A stretch of DNA of 64,000 bases from Epiperipatus broadwayi (GCA_028023455.1 JAQFVV010000256.1:1351001-1415000); one strand, 5' to 3'. Shown: positions 23,377 through 37,035, counted from the first letter of the stretch. Notes: generated by a model not told the origin, from the sequence alone. Numbers and translations: made by a program.

Positions 23377-24439
23377 TCTTAAAATTAAAAAAAATTAGCG
23401 AACCTGTAGTTAAATTATCCGAAAATAAATTTTATTATTATCCTAAAAAAAGAGTTGAATTAAAAAATTACTTAATTATTTCCGACAATAATCTAGAACA
23501 TTATTTGTATTTTTTTTTTTTTGTTATATCTAATGTAACAATGATTCTTTTTGAACAGATTGGGTTCAAAATGCTTTCCCCAGAATAATTCAACTATACG
23601 ATATTGCACTTGGAACGTGTGATATGCGCGATGAAATTTGAGTGATTAAGAATTATTCTGCAAGAAATAATTGACAACAGTTTTGTTTTAAGTAATTAAA
23701 TCCATTATTTATCGCATTTCAAATTAGTTTCTTTAAAAGTATACAAATAAAAAGTGTTATTTTATTAGTGATAAAGGAACCCATATTTAATTTTTACACA
23801 AAGTAAGTAAGAAATTAATTAACTATTAGTTTACTTACATTTAACAGAGGCGTTATTAAAATTAAAAATAAATTCGGCACAAATGTATTTATGTATTACC
23901 ATAATTTTTTTAATGAAATTTACTCTTGCTGAAATTATTTTACTTTAAAGATAAAATAACTTCATTCAAAAGGACCTATCATTGCGAAAACAAACAATAA
24001 CATAAAACCATTGTTCAAATGATTTTGTTATGCCGACGTTGTTTTAAATATTTATTTAACTTTTATTTTTTATTTAAATACTTTATTTCTTCACTTACAT
24101 ATTTATCATGCAAGATTTGTTTTTATTTGATTAGTAAATTTAATGGATGATCAGCTGTAGTAAGTTTATAGTACATTATTTTCATTTAGTTTGCTATATC
24201 TGATGTAACATTGTGTCTTTTTTTAACAATGAGTTCAACATATTTTTTCTAGGATAACTTGTCAAGATGATAAATATAACAATAACTTTGGCTCATCAAG
24301 TGGCATGACTCGTTTTCAATTTTTTTTTTTTTTAATTTTAATATTTTATTTCAGTTTTATGATTTGTTACAACTCATTTGTATTAAAAATCAATTAATTA
24401 AATGTTTTTTTCTAAGGTGAATGTAATACAAGAATATAA

Positions 24440-26599
24440 TAAAAATAAACCCTTCACAAGAAATAAAATAAAAATGCCAAACAATATCAGATTCCTTCAT
24501 AAAAGATCCAAAAACTGATACAGAATCAAAAACGATAGTAAAGAATATTTTGAATCAAGTTTTGTTTTCTGTTTCTTCTGATGCAACAGAAATAATGTTA
24601 ACACAAATAAGCTGTCCAGTTCCAAAAGTACAAAAGATGCATATAAAATAAATGTAGATAGTGATCTTTACTGGCTGCTGGAATATGAAATAAGCCAATG
24701 AATTCAAAGAAAAATATTGTGGTTTACTTATTATTGGAAAAAAAACTTGAGTGTGATAACTATATCAAAATCGAGTCAATAAAAGTGAAGGCAGCTCATG
24801 TGTCAAAAGAATGAGAAGTAATATTGTTCCAAGTGAAAAAAATAAAATGGTTCAACAAGCCTCTCTTCAAAAAAAAAAAAATAAAGGAACACTTTTCATC
24901 AAAAGCACACCAGATATGTGTGATGCAATTGAAAGAAAGTGCAAAAAATGCAATTTTCAAATTCATAGACAAAGTTCATGAAAAGTTTATGAGCTCCATC
25001 TGTAAAATTTTCAGTACGGTTTGCACTTTAGCAAAATGAAACTGACCATTTTCTGATATTGAACATTGATAGAATTATAAAAAAAGAATGGATTAGATAT
25101 GGGAGTGGGACTTCATTCTCAATTCCTGGCTGTCAAAATTGTTCAGCACATTGAAAAATACATTAAAAAGAAAGTGTTTAGAAAAATAATAGATCAGAAT
25201 TTAAAGATATGTTTATAATTAATGAGGCATCAACAATATCATGCAAACCAACAATTTTTGTAGATTTAGTGGAATTACAAAACAAAGATGTTGAAACCAT
25301 TTACACTGCTCTACTACAAAGTCTGCAATCAGTAGGATTTGATAATCCATATTTAAAGAATAATTTGATTGGATTTTGTTTAGATGGAGTAATTGTGATC
25401 CTAGGAAGGTGGTCAGAAGTGAATGTTAAAATAAAAACCACTATCCTGATATTATTATTTGGCATTGTTTGAGTCATCACCTTCAACTTGTGCTGGAGGA
25501 TTTTATCAAAGACATAAAGCAAATGAATCACTTTACAGCATTTATTAATGAAATATGTAAAATCTTCCATCAGTCTAATAAAAACTAAATGGCATTGAAT
25601 AAAATTTCAACCAATTTGGGAATTGGAAATTCTAAACAGTGTAGAGTTTTTGATCCAAGATGGGCAGCATGCCATCATAAAACAGCAGTTGCAACATGGT
25701 GAGCCTATTTGGCACTATATGATTTTTTTCTACTAATAAAAAATTTTCTGGAATGGCTAAACATCTTGCCAACAAATATTTTATGAGATCTAGCTTTAAG
25801 AATCGATATTCTAGAAGAAATTGCTTTGTTGGCGGATGCTATTAAAGGAAGAAGTGTAAAAATATTGCATGCTGAACAATTGATTAAGAAAACAATTAAA
25901 GCATTTGAATATCTCGGAGAGAAGAGTGGTAGTTATGAAAAAATAATAAATGAAACTATCTCTTCTAAGGAATTCCTGCATATTAATTTTGTTGAAGACA
26001 ACAAATGAGTGAGTCTTCCCCATCAAAAATTACTGAATGTAGTGATAACAAATATGGAATTCAGATTAATGGATTGTAATAGCATAAGTAATAATATTCA
26101 AGATAGAAATCATAAAATCCATCAAATAGTTAAAATTGTGAACCCAGATGCTTGGAATCTGGAAGAAGCTGTAGTTCTCTGGAAAGAATTTGAAGAGAAA
26201 TTATCAGATTTTTACAAAGCATTTCACCATGAGATTTCAGTTAATGATTTCCGTGATTATGTTGAAAATGTTTTGAGAAATCACCAGAAACATGTTGTAC
26301 ATAAAACTATCCAAAGAGCTAAAAATATAATTAAAACCAAGGCTGAATGAAGGTTTCTGTGGGGAACACAATTTATTCAGATAAAAGAAATCACCTTGAA
26401 GTGAAAAATGTGGCAAATTCTTCTAGTAATAAATTGGATAGGTCTTCCATTAGATCACTGGGATTGCAGTGACTCAGTTCAAGTTTGGCTAAGAAATCAC
26501 AATACAGCTGATGATGCTATAGTGAAAAAGCATCATCAACCTGAAGAGACATATGATGTGACTAGAATGTCAATATGGAAATATCTTGTAAATAAATAA
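24440..26599 (+). pseudogene. hAT transposase (KIAA1586-like group), multiple stops and frameshifts
   Basis: Segments in order: a KIKWFNKPLFKKKKIKEHF basic zinc-finger-side segment (24824-25039) with HFSSKAHQ; CKIFSTVCTLAK; GLHSQFLAVKIVQHIEKYIKK (about 25105-25170); an RNase H-like core start, INEASTIS...FVDLVELQ...NLIGFCLDG (25209-25472, the usual CSDGA core Asp region); a helical insertion region; ALLADAIKGRSVKIL (25811-26008); and a C-terminal LWKEFEEKLSDFYKAF (26009-26350). The order matches animal hAT transposases often annotated as KIAA1586-like or ZMYM/SCAND3-like. At least six stops or frameshifts. The N-terminal part (24440-24800) is very degenerate. Confidence 0.85.
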
Positions 26600-26877
26600 G
26601 TTTTTTTTCCAATTATAAAAAGGGTTTAATTCTTTTTTAATTCCATAAGTGATATTGCAAAGTGCATCATAGTGTGCATGTGCACTGTAGCACTTTTTGT
26701 GTATGGTGGGGGGGGGGGTCATGCAAAATTTCTGAGAAGTTGCCAAAAAATTTTAGGTATGAAACCGAGAAGTGATTTGCTTCCATGCTTAGAAAAAAGA
26801 AAAATAAACAGAATAGGTTCTTAAATACAACCTACTTTTAGAGAACTGGTTCTTGGAAATTTGGGATATCATCACTG

Positions 26878-26885
26878 CTGCATTG
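26878..26885. repeat. 8-bp target-site duplication, right (CTGCATTG)
   Basis: Exact copy of 23324-23331, directly after the hAT right end. Confidence 0.9.
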
Positions 26886-29800
26886 TTTTATATTGTTGTA
26901 GGAAACAGATCCTGGAACTCAAGGTCTATGAATTGCATACCTGTCCCATGATCAATGCTCAGACATTTTGTGAACTTCATATCAACAAACCATTTAATTA
27001 CTTATTTTTAATATTAACCCCAGGTTTTTTTACACATATTCAATTGTAGCTCTATCAAAACTATACATCACAACATTCGCAAATAATTGTAGTTTCATAT
27101 TAAACGAATAAAACATAACTTGACTATCATTGAGATTTGCTAATGTTTTGTATTATATATTTTGGTATTAAAAATTATTAAATTGTTTTAGTCTATAAAT
27201 TTTAATGCTTTTCCCAATATTAGTGTTTTTCTGTATATATTGTTTTTGATCAACACCTCTTTTGAAAGTAGTGAATTGAGGTTTCATGCAAATAAAATGA
27301 AATTGTTTACACTTTTTACAGATTAATATTGAATACTTTTTTATATAGACATTGTTTTAATTTTAGTATGGCATTTTTTTTCTTGTTTATCAGCAAAAAA
27401 ATGTAGAAAATCTCTGGCATTTGAAGTTGACAAGGTATTTGTTTTTTGTGTGTTAACTATTTTTATTGCTTAAAACTATTGCTTTATTTAAATAATAAAA
27501 ATTCCTATCATACATTTTCAACAGTCAATCTTCATGTAGAGTATCTAAAATAAGCTACAACTGAAATACAGTGAGGAATTAAAAATAGACTAAATACATT
27601 TTGAAAAATAAGATGGAAAAGTAATGAGTTCACAGAAAAATAATTAATGATTAGAATTTATAAAAAAAAAAAAATTCTCATCCAGCTTGTAGGAAAGGGG
27701 TGGAGGTAGGGGACTGAAACATCTGTGTAAAAAAATTAACATGCAAACATGTGTACATGTAATGCAAAAATATACAACTCTACATTTAAATATCATATTT
27801 ACATTTTATTCCCAGCTGTTGTTTGTCTAAATAAAGCTTTTAATAATAAAAAAGTCTATATATACACTTTCTTTTTCTTCTAATATTTAAAATACTCAAA
27901 ATAAAAAAAAGATTCACTTCATAATAATGTTCTGACAGGCATTATTTGTTATATTTTAAAATAAATGTTTCCTAAAGACAGAAGTCAAGTAAAAAGCATT
28001 TTTTGCTCTGTTTATGTCAGAGATATGGAGGATAAATAAACCCCACTTGGCATTTCAAATACAATAAATATCTCTAATCATACAAAACTCTAAATGGTTT
28101 TATTCCCTTATGCAATTTGGTATATCGTATTTTTAAAAAAATCAAAATTCCTATTATAAATACAAGTATGTAATTAATAACACATCACTGCCATCTACCG
28201 ATGAAAAAAGTTAAATATATATATAAACACACCGTGATGTTACAAATGGTAAACAAAGATGTATATTAGCTCTATCTTTGTTTTCCATTTTTATGATAGT
28301 AATTTTTAGAATTGTTTAAAATAGGTGGCTTCATAATGCAGGCATCAAAATGGAATATAGATTTAGTAGTGTTTTTACTTTGAATCGATTAAAAACAACG
28401 TTGATCTTCTTAACTTATGGATTTATAAGTTGCTATGATAGGCTACCCTTACTAATTCAAAAGATGATCGACAGAATGGTTATATGCCATATAAACTTTT
28501 CTCTCAGTTTAAACCAAATTTATTATTGCCAATGGATGAGATTTTTAGCTTTTTCTGACAAGTAGGATGGGCATACAAATGATTACAAGTAAGCACTTCT
28601 CCAAACATATCATGTAATTAATGTTTAAAAAATTCAAGTCGTTTATCTATCAGTGACATGAAAAATCTTCAGCTACTTTTAGCTTGGTTTATTATCACCT
28701 TGAAGAATGTGAATCAATTAAATATATACTAATTTTATATAGCACTGTTATAGAAATGAGACTTAAATTCTCCTATCAACATAATGTAAAGGCATTAAAA
28801 TTTTTTTTATTTAGGGATGTTCCATGAAATGTCAAAAATACAATGAAACTTTGTAAAAATAACCCATCAATATGTCCTACAGCTTTCAGAACTTTATATT
28901 ATAGAATCTGTTATTGTAAAATCACGTAAATGAATGAATAACAATTTAGGCTTTTTAAAAAGATATTTAATTTGTAAACTTAAGCATGGTTGATAAAACC
29001 CTGTTTAATCTATAAAGATTATCTCTAGAGCCACTCTAAAAGTTATAACATTGATTGCTTTTATTGGGAAATATGACTGACAATAAAATACAATGGAGAA
29101 CTAGTATTAGATAAGGTATGGAAATCTTTTAGAAACATTTTCTGCAGAAGAAAATATCAAATAACCAGAACAATAAACTAGAATGTTCTGTATTATGTAT
29201 ATATTTATGTTTCATAAATTAATTTGTATAATCATTACAAAATTGACAGCTGATTTATTATCATCATCACTCAAGATTTTTTGTATGAACTTTATATTTT
29301 TGCATTTTTTGTGGGGTTTTTTTTTTTAATAAATATATTATTGTTAATAATAATTCAGTAGTTGTAATGTGTTTCTAAAAAATTGTTAAAATTTGATATA
29401 TATAAAACTATTATTTGGTTCTAGACTGTGGTAGATTTGAGAATGTGACCTTAGATATAAAGTTGGAATTTTAGGCTTGAATTTCCAATCTGAATTTTAA
29501 AAATATTAGCAGTTGGTTGCAACAGATTGAAAAAGCTATATATATTTAAATTTCTTCCTAATCATAAAACTTGTACTGTTTTAGTTTTATCTCCGTTCAG
29601 TTACTGTGACTTTGTCTATCAACCTTATTTGAGCATTTTTGACTGTTGGGCTATTGAAAAGTTTGTACAAGTTCCTTTGTAATCTTCTATATTTAAAGCA
29701 TGTAAATGGCTTGAGATGGAAGAAAGATGAAAATTGTACTTGTGTTGTATTGTTAATAGAATTTATAAAGATTCCAATATATTTCTATTTTACACTAACA

Positions 29801-30187
29801 GAGAGAAATCATTTTCTTAATTACAATATTCTTTATAAGTATAATTTAAATGTCAGATTTTAAAAATATGTATCTTTATTAAAAGTTTTACTTTTAATGG
29901 ATCATGTTTTTATAATAAACTTATTCTTGATGATAGATCTAAACATAGTGTAGCTTTTGGAAAAAATGACCACTTTAAAAAGAAACAAAAATTAATAAAT
30001 TATTATTTCTTATACAGTATTGTAATTTTTTTATATTTACACTTTATACTTTCTTTTTGTATATGTTTCTTATATATTTTTTATCATTTATTTGCTTTAT
30101 TTTTACAATATATTTGTAGTTTTGTTTTGTGAAAAATCAATTATTTGCAGAACTATGCCATTTGCTGAATCATATACATTATCATTT
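26886..30187. other. Gene-free AT-rich stretch
   Basis: No recognised element. A CTCF-like CTGCCATCTACCG lies at 28188-28200 and could be chance. Open frames (28350-28565, 29639-29863) show no domain. Confidence 0.5.
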
Positions 30188-30550
30188 GACAATCATACTT
30201 TATTGATCAAAAGATGTGTTACATTTTTCCAGGGTTACATTGGCATTTCAAGTATAATGATTGTTATTATTATTATTATTATTGTTGTTTCAACAATATA
30301 CTTTATTGATCAAAAGATGTGGTATATAAGTTTTTACAAATGTTTTACAATGATTTTCCAGGGTTATAAAGGTATTTCAAGTATAATGATTTGTTTGCTG
30401 TTGTTATTATGTTTCAACAATATACTTTATTGATCAAAAGATATTACATAGGTTTTACAAATATTTTATAAGGGTTTTGCCAGAGTTACAAAGGCATTTC
30501 AAGTATAATGATTGTTATTATATATTATTATTGTTTCAAATGGTAAACTT
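30188..30550. repeat. ~120-bp tandem repeat, three diverged copies
   Basis: Units begin at about 30189, 30299 and 30422 with TACTTTATTGATCAAAAGAT. Each contains a (T)CCAGGGTTA-like block and GGCATTTCAAGTATAATGAT, then a TTATTATTATTG tract and GTTTCAACAATA. A fourth partial unit (GTAAACTTTATTGAA) follows. Because unit length is a near multiple of three, the array is open over 113 residues (30092-30433); this is not evidence for a gene. Confidence 0.85.
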
Positions 30551-32335
30551 TATTGAATTTCAAAAACAATCATATATGTTACATTTGAAAAGATAAGATC
30601 TTAGATATAAATTGATTCCCAATATTACACATGTAATAAAGATTTACAATCTTGATTGTAATAGGAAAGAAAACATGATTAATTAAAAGAAAAATAGTTA
30701 TTACATAACAAGATACATATGTCAACTTTGGTTTGCAGTTTTTAAATGTGATATTGAGAAAAATGCATGGAAACACATGGAGGGGTTGAAGTTGCTGTAT
30801 AAAAATTGGGCCCATTTGTTGAGAGTATGATAGTTTTCATAGTTGAGTTCTTATTGTTCATTTGTTGCATAAGTTCAATGTGAAAACACTAGAAAAATAC
30901 TAATCAGCATGAATTGCACCTAGGGAAAGTGGAAAAAACACTGGTGCAACATTAATTTCATCCTGCGAGAATGAAAAACACTACTATGCATTAAATAATA
31001 TTTTAATGGAATTTGTTAAGAATTAAATATTTTCCTGCACAATAATATCTTTTTATAAAGTTATACTTTTTTTACTAATTCTGTTTTCCTTTGTTAGTAC
31101 CATTATATATTTGGGTAATGTTATGGATCAATTACAAGTTTTTAATTAGGAAACAAACCTCATGACAGTCCAAATCCAAGGAAAGACAGATTAATAAAAC
31201 ATGTGAAAAACAAATAATATTGCTATTTTTTAAAAAAAAGATAATATTAGTATTTAACAGAACAAAGAATAATAATGTATTAAAAATTTTTAAATTTCAA
31301 CAGCACTGAAATCAATCTCCCAGAATTCCATATTTCAGACTGACATTCTACGACTGTCTTATATCAAACAATTTATTCATACACTACTGATAAATGTAAT
31401 GTCTTACTACATGATTGTTGTTCAACATACTGTAGAATTACTGTAATTATTACAAGATAATATTTTTAAATAAATTATTAATAGTGATATGTCATTTTTT
31501 ATCATATTAATGTCATAGTTCTTTATTACTTTTGCAATGTTTTTTACAACTCATTATTGATGGTTTCAATTCCCCCAGAAATCTTCTTCAGAACTTCCAT
31601 GTATATACTGTATATATTTTTTAGATAAATTAGGACATTTAAATAAAAGTGATTCAGAAATGTAAACATTTTCATTTACAAATACATTTTAATTATTAAG
31701 GAAATGTAGTACTAGTCTGTTACGTTTAGCACAATGGTAGAGTATATAATATATTTCAAGCAGTTATCACAAGACTAAGTAAAAAAGTAACCTTCTTATA
31801 TTTAAATAAAAAATATTTACAATCAGAACATGTTTTTAGCAATAGAGTGATTCAGAAATTAAATATTATCAAATTGTATATAAATTTTATTAATTATCGT
31901 TGCTACAAAATGCCTTCATTGATGAAGTGTTTTTGTGCAAAATCAACCTGCACATCCGCAGGCTGTGGCCCTTTGAAAGAAATATTTAAGTAATTAATGT
32001 AAATGCCACACTAATAATATTCAAATTTAACAATTCAAATTTCTACCATTCTAAATAGCAAGTAAATATTAAATTTTCTAGAAAATTTTTAAAATCTCGT
32101 TTTTAACTCACAAAAAAAAATGAGCTTTAAACATTTCCTAGGACATTTGAATTATGCTTACCAATTAATTTGATAGAAAAACCTATAGCTAAATATAGTC
32201 TAATTTATCTTATTTGATTTGCATTTTATTAGTATTTATTTTGTATGTTTGCAAGTTTTAATTATTATTATAATTTGTGTTTTTATTATAGTGTGCATAT
32301 ATATTTAAATGATAAAAATGTACCAGTTGATTAAA
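30551..32335. other. Gene-free stretch with one cysteine-rich small ORF
   Basis: AT-rich. A locally GC-richer patch at 31910-31993 encodes 27 residues with CFCAKSTCTSAGC. This recalls the cysteine pattern found at the C-terminus of some transposon polyproteins, but it is too short to assign. Confidence 0.4.
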
Positions 32336-33615
32336 AGAATGCAGAATTAATATTCTAAAAAAATGATAAAGAAGATATTAGAAATTGCAGACTTATCAGT
32401 CTTTTATCAGTGCTATACAAAATTTTTGCCAAAATAATTACAATCTGTCTACAGTGAACTTAGGATTTTAAGCAACCTAGGAACAAGCTGGATTTAAAAA
32501 TGGTTTTAGTATTGTGGATCATATCCAAGTATTGAGAGAAAGTTATAGAAAGGACCAATTAATATGAGTTGCAATTATGCTTTGGATTTGTAGATTATGA
32601 AAAGGCATTTGATTCTATAAGCATTTTTTCAGTGGTTAAAGCATTGAATTATCAAAGTATATACCAAGAATATTGTCATATTCTGAAGAATATTTATAAA
32701 AATACAACAGCAACCATTAAATTACATAATGATACTAAAAATACTAACATTGAGAAGGATGCATGACAGAGTGACTCCATATCTCTAAACCTTTTTATAG
32801 CAATTTTACAAAAAATATTTTGTGAATTAAAATAGGAAGCTAGATGAATAAAAGTAAATAGAGATAATTTAAGTCATCTAGATTTTGCAGATGATAATTT
32901 TGCAAATAATGCCTTATAGCTTGAGAAAATGTTGCAAGAGCTACCAGATGAAAGTAAAAATGTAGGATTAAAAGTAAAGGTTAAAAATACTAAAGTAATG
33001 TTCAATGGATTTTTTTCAAAAGAAGAAAATAAAGATTAATAATGATGATTTACAAGAAATTAACAATTATAAATATCATGGCCAGATTATTACTATAGAG
33101 GTAACCTTAATGGATGAAATTACTCATAGAATTAAATTGATTAAGAAATAGCTTAATATTAAAAGGAAATATCCCTATAATATTCAAGAAGGGAGGTTTT
33201 TAATAAATGTGTGTACAAATTCTTATTTATAGATCTGAAACTTGGACCCTTAACAGAAGAGCAATGCAGAGACTTCAGAATATTTAACAAAGTATAAAGA
33301 GGTGTCTGTTAGGAGTGACAAGAAGAAATCAAAAATGAGATACATGGGTGAGAGAACAAATAAGTTTACTGACATCATTGAAAAAATTAAAAGACTGAAG
33401 TTGGACTGGACATATTGCTAGAAGAGATGATAATAAATAGATAGTTGAGATCTTAACTGGATTCCAAAAGATTGTAAAAGACCTGGAAAGAAACCAAAGG
33501 AATGGAAATAAGGAAGGGTGTTGGGAAGGGAGGCTAAAGATCAGAGAAGATGGATTGAAGTTAGAGAGGATTTATTCTTGCCATAGATTGATAATGGTTG
33601 AAAATGATGATGATT
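32336..33615 (+). pseudogene. RTE-type LINE relic, reverse transcriptase to 3' end
   Basis: Plus-strand polymerase relic. ISLLSVLYKIFAKI (about 32395-32436) is the fingers block. LCFGFVDYEKAFDSI (32569-32620) carries the first catalytic Asp. A QSDSISLNLF stretch stands where QGDTISPKLF is usual, followed by SHLDFADDN (catalytic YADD-type box, about 32875-32900) and NVGLKVKVKNTKVMFN. Its 3' region ends in CCATAGATTGATAATGGTTG, then GATGATGAT. Stops and frameshifts throughout. The organisation matches RTE elements often mis-annotated as craniofacial development protein 2-like. Best preserved of the RTE copies here. Confidence 0.85.
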
Positions 33616-34939
33616 TCATTTGAAATGTGTGCATATTTAATATATAGAATGAACACAAAACTATTTTTATAACTTGACATAACTGTTTTTTAAAATTTAG
33701 ACTTAAACTGATTGAACAAATTTAAAATTTTAGACCAAAACTTAATAGACAATGTCAGCACTGGTAATTGTGCTCAATATCCATTAAATATATCCATGTC
33801 AGATCCTTCAATAGCAGCTTTATTTTTGATTACATTAGCATTAGATGTGCTGTTCTTGATAAATACCACACACAAAAAAGAACTCATTATTTAACTCATT
33901 CTGTTTTTTCTGAGTAATTGTAATGATTTAGAGAAAAATAAAATACGATTGTTATGATGACATAATAAGATGCAAATGCCATTTAGTTTCTGGTGGTTAG
34001 AAAATACTTCAGACCTGATATTTTTACAATTCATAATTTAATTTTTATTTTTTAGATTAAAATAGTATAGATAATTATATTAAAATGTATTTTCAATTCA
34101 GTGCACTATTATACTGTTATTATAAAGATGCTTGAACAATTGCTATGTAAAGTTTATGAGGTTTTTTATTTAGTATATTTTGGGGCAGAAGTTTTAGTAA
34201 TCTTTAGTTTAAGTGGCATCTAATCTTAATTAAAAAATTTCAAAAATAAATTTGCAAAAGTAAAAAAAATTAAAAAGCATTATTAGATCTAAACGCTCTT
34301 CACCGCTGTGATTTTTTTTTTTTTTTTGGATTGGTGTAAGATTTAATTGGTTTAATGTAATGTTATTATATCTTGGTGTAGTGACAATGATTAAAAAATA
34401 TTCTTCTGCAACTGTTTTTTGGAGTTACATTTGTTTTATAATGTATTGCATGCCCAAATGTAAATTTCTATTAAAGATGCATTGTTTCCTATGTCACAAT
34501 ATTTTTTACTTTTTCAGTGATATGTTATTCTATTTCTCCCATGACATTTTATTATGTTTCTGATTTTCTGTTGCTTTATATTATTTTTAATAAATATGTT
34601 TCTCCTCCTCTTTTCTAAATCATGCAGGCTTATATACAGGAACGTCAGTGGCAGGTAAGAGTATATAGTTGTTGTTGTTGTTGTTATTTAACATATTGTT
34701 TTGTGTTGAGTTATTTAGTAATTTATATTGTAGTAGTGTTTGTTGTTTTGTTTTGTTTTTTTTGCATGGTTTCAACAATTATTATCTTTTATGCATTTTT
34801 TTATTTGTTTGTTGAATTGTCTTATTAACCATAAAGTGTATGCCCTTTTTATTGTAAATCCATCAAAAATTCTAATAATATATCAATAATAATATATATA
34901 TTAAGTGTAATAATTCTCAAGACAGTTTGTAAGTAATCA
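33616..34939. other. Gene-free stretch
   Basis: Low-complexity open frames (34360-34563, 34622-34828) and a short (TTG)n run near 34668-34688. No element recognised. Confidence 0.5.
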
Positions 34940-35065
34940 TTAAAAACCAGTCAAAACTTAGACATAACAATCAACAATTTCAAACTGTTGTCAAGGCAAC
35001 CTTCATCTAACAATAAAGGTTGACCTTTCTTGTTAAAAGGAGGTTAAGTTTTGACTGGTTTTTAA
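34940..35065. repeat. 126-bp perfect-arm hairpin element
   Basis: The 21-bp arm starting TTAAAAACCAGTCAAAAC at 34940 is matched exactly in reverse complement by the arm ending at 35065. An inner weaker stem (AAGGCAACCTT against AAGGTTGACCTT) lies between them. No coding capacity. Small hairpin DNA element, or a precursor-like hairpin if transcribed. Confidence 0.85.
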
Positions 35066-36199
35066 TTATATATATAATAAGACTTATCTCAGCATCAATC
35101 AAACAAACCCAACTTTTGTTTAATATATTCAAAGTATCATCTAATACTAGTGCACTGATTTTTAGGACAATTTTTTCCAATGCCAGCTGTTGAGATAAGA
35201 GTTTGAACTAATAATAATAAAAGCAGTAGAAGTATCAATAGTAATAAAAATGATAAAAGAATAATAAAATTATAGAAATGATAATAAAAAAATATTGATG
35301 TTCTAAAGTATTGACAAAATACATTAGAAAATTCGAAAAACGTTTATTAAAGACTGCATAAGAACTGACAATTGTCATTTCCAAGCCTTAGAGTTCGAAT
35401 CCAGCTTGGGTAAGTGTTGAATTTTTTTTTGTTTGCAAACGGAATTGTGATTTTAATTTTAGGTAATTGGTCATTATCCCACCCAACTAATTATTGACAG
35501 TGAATTAAAAAAATGTTATCTAACCATTCTTAGCTAATAAGAGGGTAATGTTTAATCTACATTTATCGGAGAAATGTCAATCCTCGAACTCTAAAATAAA
35601 AATAAAAAACATGGTTATAATATAGTACTGCTAGGAGTGCTGAGCCCAGTGATTTTTTATAGTAATTATTAATAAACTGATTCTTAAAATAAGAACCTGA
35701 ATAAAAAATAAATATATTTTTTTAGTTTTAAAATCTTTATTATCTTGATATAGAGAATGATGGTACAATATCTTTATAAAGCAGAAGATGATTAGAATAG
35801 CTCATTCTTTTATTTGAAGTAAAATGACAAATAAAGTAACAATTTTAGAAATTATTTACTGTTTTGATATATTTGTATTTTCATCCGTGTAATTTTACAT
35901 ATGATTAAATTAAGACCTTTTTGAATGTTCTTACTTAACCTTCCAATTTTTTTAAATGTGTAATTAAACAATAACTAAGATGTTAGATCTGCATTGTTTT
36001 TTTTAATGTTTTGGATATTATTTACAAAGCATTTAATTAATCAATTAATTGAATTAATATTTCCCATTTCAAAATACAGCAGTTACAACATGGGACAATT
36101 ACATTTTGTTTTATAAAAATTATTATTTCACATTTCATCATGTTAACTATAATTGTAATAGCATTAGTGACCAGCCTTTCCAGATTAATTAATTCACAA
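35066..36199. other. Gene-free stretch with a B-box-like site
   Basis: GAGTTCGAATCCAGC at 35391-35405 is a near-perfect RNA polymerase III B box, and a poly(T) run follows at about 35421. A convincing A box is not visible, so a tRNA-like SINE relic is only possible. The rest is unassigned. Confidence 0.4.
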
Positions 36200-37035
36200 T
36201 AACAGCACTTATTCCCTCTTTAATTTTCATAGAAATTTAGAATTAAAACTTCAAGAAAAATTATTGGCAAAGTTATATGCCAAATGACTAAAGGATAAAG
36301 ATATACTAGATGATTGGAAGAATGCAGTACTAATTGTAACATTTTAAAAAGTAATAAAATAAAATAGATATTAGAAAGTACAAACCTATCAGTCTTTTAT
36401 CGTTTCTGTGTAAAAATTCTACTGAGACAATCACAACTCATCTATAATAAATTTTGGATTTTTACTAATCAAAAGAATAAGCAGGGTTTAAACATGGTTT
36501 TAGCACATTGTAACACATCTGAGTATTGAAAAAAATTATAGAAAGAAACAATAAATAAGAATTACAATTATGCTTTTGATTTTTAGATTAAGAAAAAGAG
36601 TTTGACTCTATTTGAATTTCTTCAGTAATTAAAACATTGGATCATCAAGATATAAACTCAAGATATTGTCATATTTTGAAGAATATTTTTTTAAAATGCA
36701 ACAGGAATGATTACATTACATAGTGATAACAAGAAGATTAACCATTGAGGGAGATGTTTGACACATCACATGACTCCATATCTCCAAAACTTTTTACAGC
36801 AGTTTTGTAAAAAATATTTTGTGAATTAAAATGTATAGTTACAAGAGTAAAAGTAAATGGATATTATTTGAGACATCTAGATTTTACAAATGATGACAAA
36901 TAATGTTTTGGAACTTCAGGAAATGTTGCAAGAGTTATCAGATAAAAATAAGAAAATATGACTGAATATAAATACTAAAATGAGTAAAATAATATTCAAT
37001 GGAATTTTTCAACAGAAAATAAAGATTGATAAAGA
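36200..37035 (+). pseudogene. RTE-type LINE relic, second plus-strand copy
   Basis: Parallel to the relic at 32.3-33.6 kb: KYKPISLLSFLC-like block near 36380, a TCTTCAGTAATTAAAACATTGG block near 36620, then ILKNIFLKCNR (36675-36710) and a CATCTAGATTTTACAAATGATGA catalytic-box region near 36870. More decayed than the first copy, and the 3' end is missing or displaced. Confidence 0.75.

Larger units (their letters stand above)
23332..26877 (+). mobile_element. hAT-superfamily DNA transposon, complete ends, inactivated
   Basis: 3546-bp element with terminal inverted repeats CAGTGATGATATCC at both ends (14 bp exact, then partial; a GAACCAGTTC-like block recurs inside each end). Perfect 8-bp target duplications CTGCATTG flank it. 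It encodes a decayed plus-strand hAT transposase. Intact ends and duplication show insertion as a unit and no later excision. Ends this clean with a badly decayed gene suggest that it moved as a non-autonomous copy or is old in a slowly evolving site. Confidence 0.92.

Noticed and set aside
23319-23588. 89-residue open frame at the hAT left end as a gene
   Set aside because: It starts in flanking DNA, spans the transposon terminus and palindrome, and has no domain.
30092-30433. 113-residue open frame as a gene
   Set aside because: It lies across a tandem repeat with a period near a multiple of three and is Ile/Val/Phe low-complexity.
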